A stretch of DNA of 64,000 nucleotides from NCBI RefSeq assembly GCF_003391395.1, contig NZ_CP024190.1:6324001-6388000 (forward strand). Direction: 5' to 3'. Shown one piece after another: positions 63,506 through 64,000 of this stretch. The stretch's first letter is position 1. Every line of letters starts with the position of its first letter. The notes under the pieces were generated by a model. The model was not told the origin of the DNA and did not search any database. It was given only the letters and a program-made list of their open reading frames with translations. The stretch is from Mycobacterium marinum. GTDB lineage: Bacteria > Actinomycetota > Actinomycetes > Mycobacteriales > Mycobacteriaceae. The translations under genes were made by a program, and so were the position numbers.

Positions 63506-64000
63506 GGTTTGTGCTCCGTGGTGGTTGTGGTGGTGAGGTGGGGTCGGGCGGGGCCGATGAGTGCTTCGGTCCAGGGGCGTTGTTCGGTGTAGAGGGCTCG
63601 GTCGTCTTGCTGGGTGCGTTTGGTTTTGGTGGTGTGGGCTGGGCTGTTGGCGCCTAGGGGCATGCCTGCCATGGGGCCCGTGCCCAGGGGGCGGCCGGTG
63701 GGGGTGGTGCCGGGGCCCAGGGCGCCTGGCGCACCCGGGGGTGTGGGGCCCGCGCCCAGGGGGGCGGTCAAGGGGATGGCGGCGCCGGCGCCCCCGCCGA
63801 GTGCGGCGGGTTTGACGGTGGGGCCGGTGGCGAGTGTGGCCGCGGCGCGGGCGGCTTCAGTGGTGTCGGGGGTTGCGGCGGGGGGTGGGGTGAACGGCAT
63901 CGTCGGCATCGGTGGTGTGCCGGTGAAGGGCAGTGTGGGGTCCCCGCCAGGCGGGAGCGGTGGTAGCGGGGGTGGGGGTTTGGGGTCGTTGTGGGTGGGG
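63502..64000 (-). CDS. EspB-like ESX-1 substrate, second copy (C-terminal part, cut by window)
   Basis: The frame runs from the right edge to the stop at 63502 and gives the last 165 or so residues of a second EspB-like protein: Pro-rich linker, Gly/Pro/Ala tail and KTKRTQQDDRALYTEQRPWTEALIG end. Compared with copy 1 the tail differs in one patch: TTPTGRPLGTGPMAGMPLGANSPAHTT in place of TTGRPLGAGPMGGMPMGENGQAQNA, with two extra residues. Flanks are identical. The N-terminal YxxxD and WxG region lies outside the window. Confidence 0.9.
   Translation of the reverse strand, partial: PTHNDPKPPPPLPPLPPGGDPTLPFTGTPPMPTMPFTPPPAATPDTTEAARAAATLATGPTVKPAALGGGAGAAIPLTAPLGAGPTPPGAPGALGPGTTPTGRPLGTGPMAGMPLGANSPAHTTKTKRTQQDDRALYTEQRPWTEALIGPARPHLTTTTTTEHKP

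Larger units (their letters stand above)
63133..64000 (-). repeat. Inverted repeat, right copy
   Basis: Inverted partner of 47707-48568. It begins at the first codon of the EspF-like gene and is cut by the window edge. The two copies face each other and enclose about 14.6 kb with EspE-like genes 4-13, the EspK-like gene, leader D and the EspF/EspH-like genes. Confidence 0.92.

Noticed and set aside
40000..64000. Prophage, plasmid or transposon origin of the island
   Set aside because: No integrase, transposase, tRNA or attachment-site duplication was found; base composition outside the AT-rich leaders is close to the backbone.

Overview
The window comes from a high-GC, non-tuberculous Mycobacterium chromosome. 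Gene order follows the M. tuberculosis segment Rv3811 to Rv3859c almost gene for gene, and protein lengths agree closely (serS, sodA, espR, ethA, ethR, gltD, gltB). It is not M. tuberculosis. PE_PGRS62 is missing between the LGFP protein and the HAD gene. The whole sulfolipid block (Rv3820-Rv3828) is missing between 6420 and 6425. A DinB3-type polymerase follows ethR. About 4 kb carrying an MPT64-like antigen gene sits before gltD.

Layout. 1-12.7 kb: LGFP-repeat cell-wall protein (partial), HAD phosphatase, three tandem PlsC acyltransferases, a kinase-like protein, a Rieske/metallo-beta-lactamase protein, a carotenoid-type oxidoreductase with its TetR regulator and two matching operators, serS, and Rv3835/Rv3836-like genes. 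12.7-24.8 kb: phosphoglycerate-mutase-like gene with pheA, an iron-box-controlled DUF2470 protein, a full-length LCP protein, bfrB with two iron boxes, glpQ1, a cluster of DnaA boxes, sodA with a strong terminator, a GDT1-type transporter behind a yybP-ykoY (Mn2+) riboswitch, espR and hns. 24.8-40 kb: rraA, ethA/ethR, dinB3, a PHP protein, the MPT64-like antigen, a universal stress protein, an F420-type oxidoreductase, and gltD/gltB.

41-64 kb is the remarkable part. It is an island made only of paralogues of ESX-1 (type VII secretion) substrates and their chaperones: thirteen EspE-like proteins in the same orientation, a PPE68-like protein, EspB-like and EspL-like proteins (both present again as an inverted copy at the right edge), an EspK-like protein reduced to its N-terminal domain, and EspF-like and EspH-like proteins. 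No core secretion gene (ecc, mycP), no esxA/esxB and no espG is seen. Families from both ends of the ESX-1 locus are therefore brought together beside gltB, the M. tuberculosis neighbour of the espE end of ESX-1.

Four intergenic stretches of the island share a leader with phased arrays of a palindrome (arms TCAGAA and TTCTGA, 5-nt spacer) repeating every 23-25 bp. This suggests one unknown regulator for the island. One leader copy (55.2-55.9 kb) still carries decayed 5' ends of a divergent PPE68-like/espB-like pair, so the island grew by duplication and decay. The working hypothesis is a co-regulated repertoire of variable EspE-type substrates with their own EspF/EspH/EspL helpers, exported through ESX-1 machinery encoded elsewhere.
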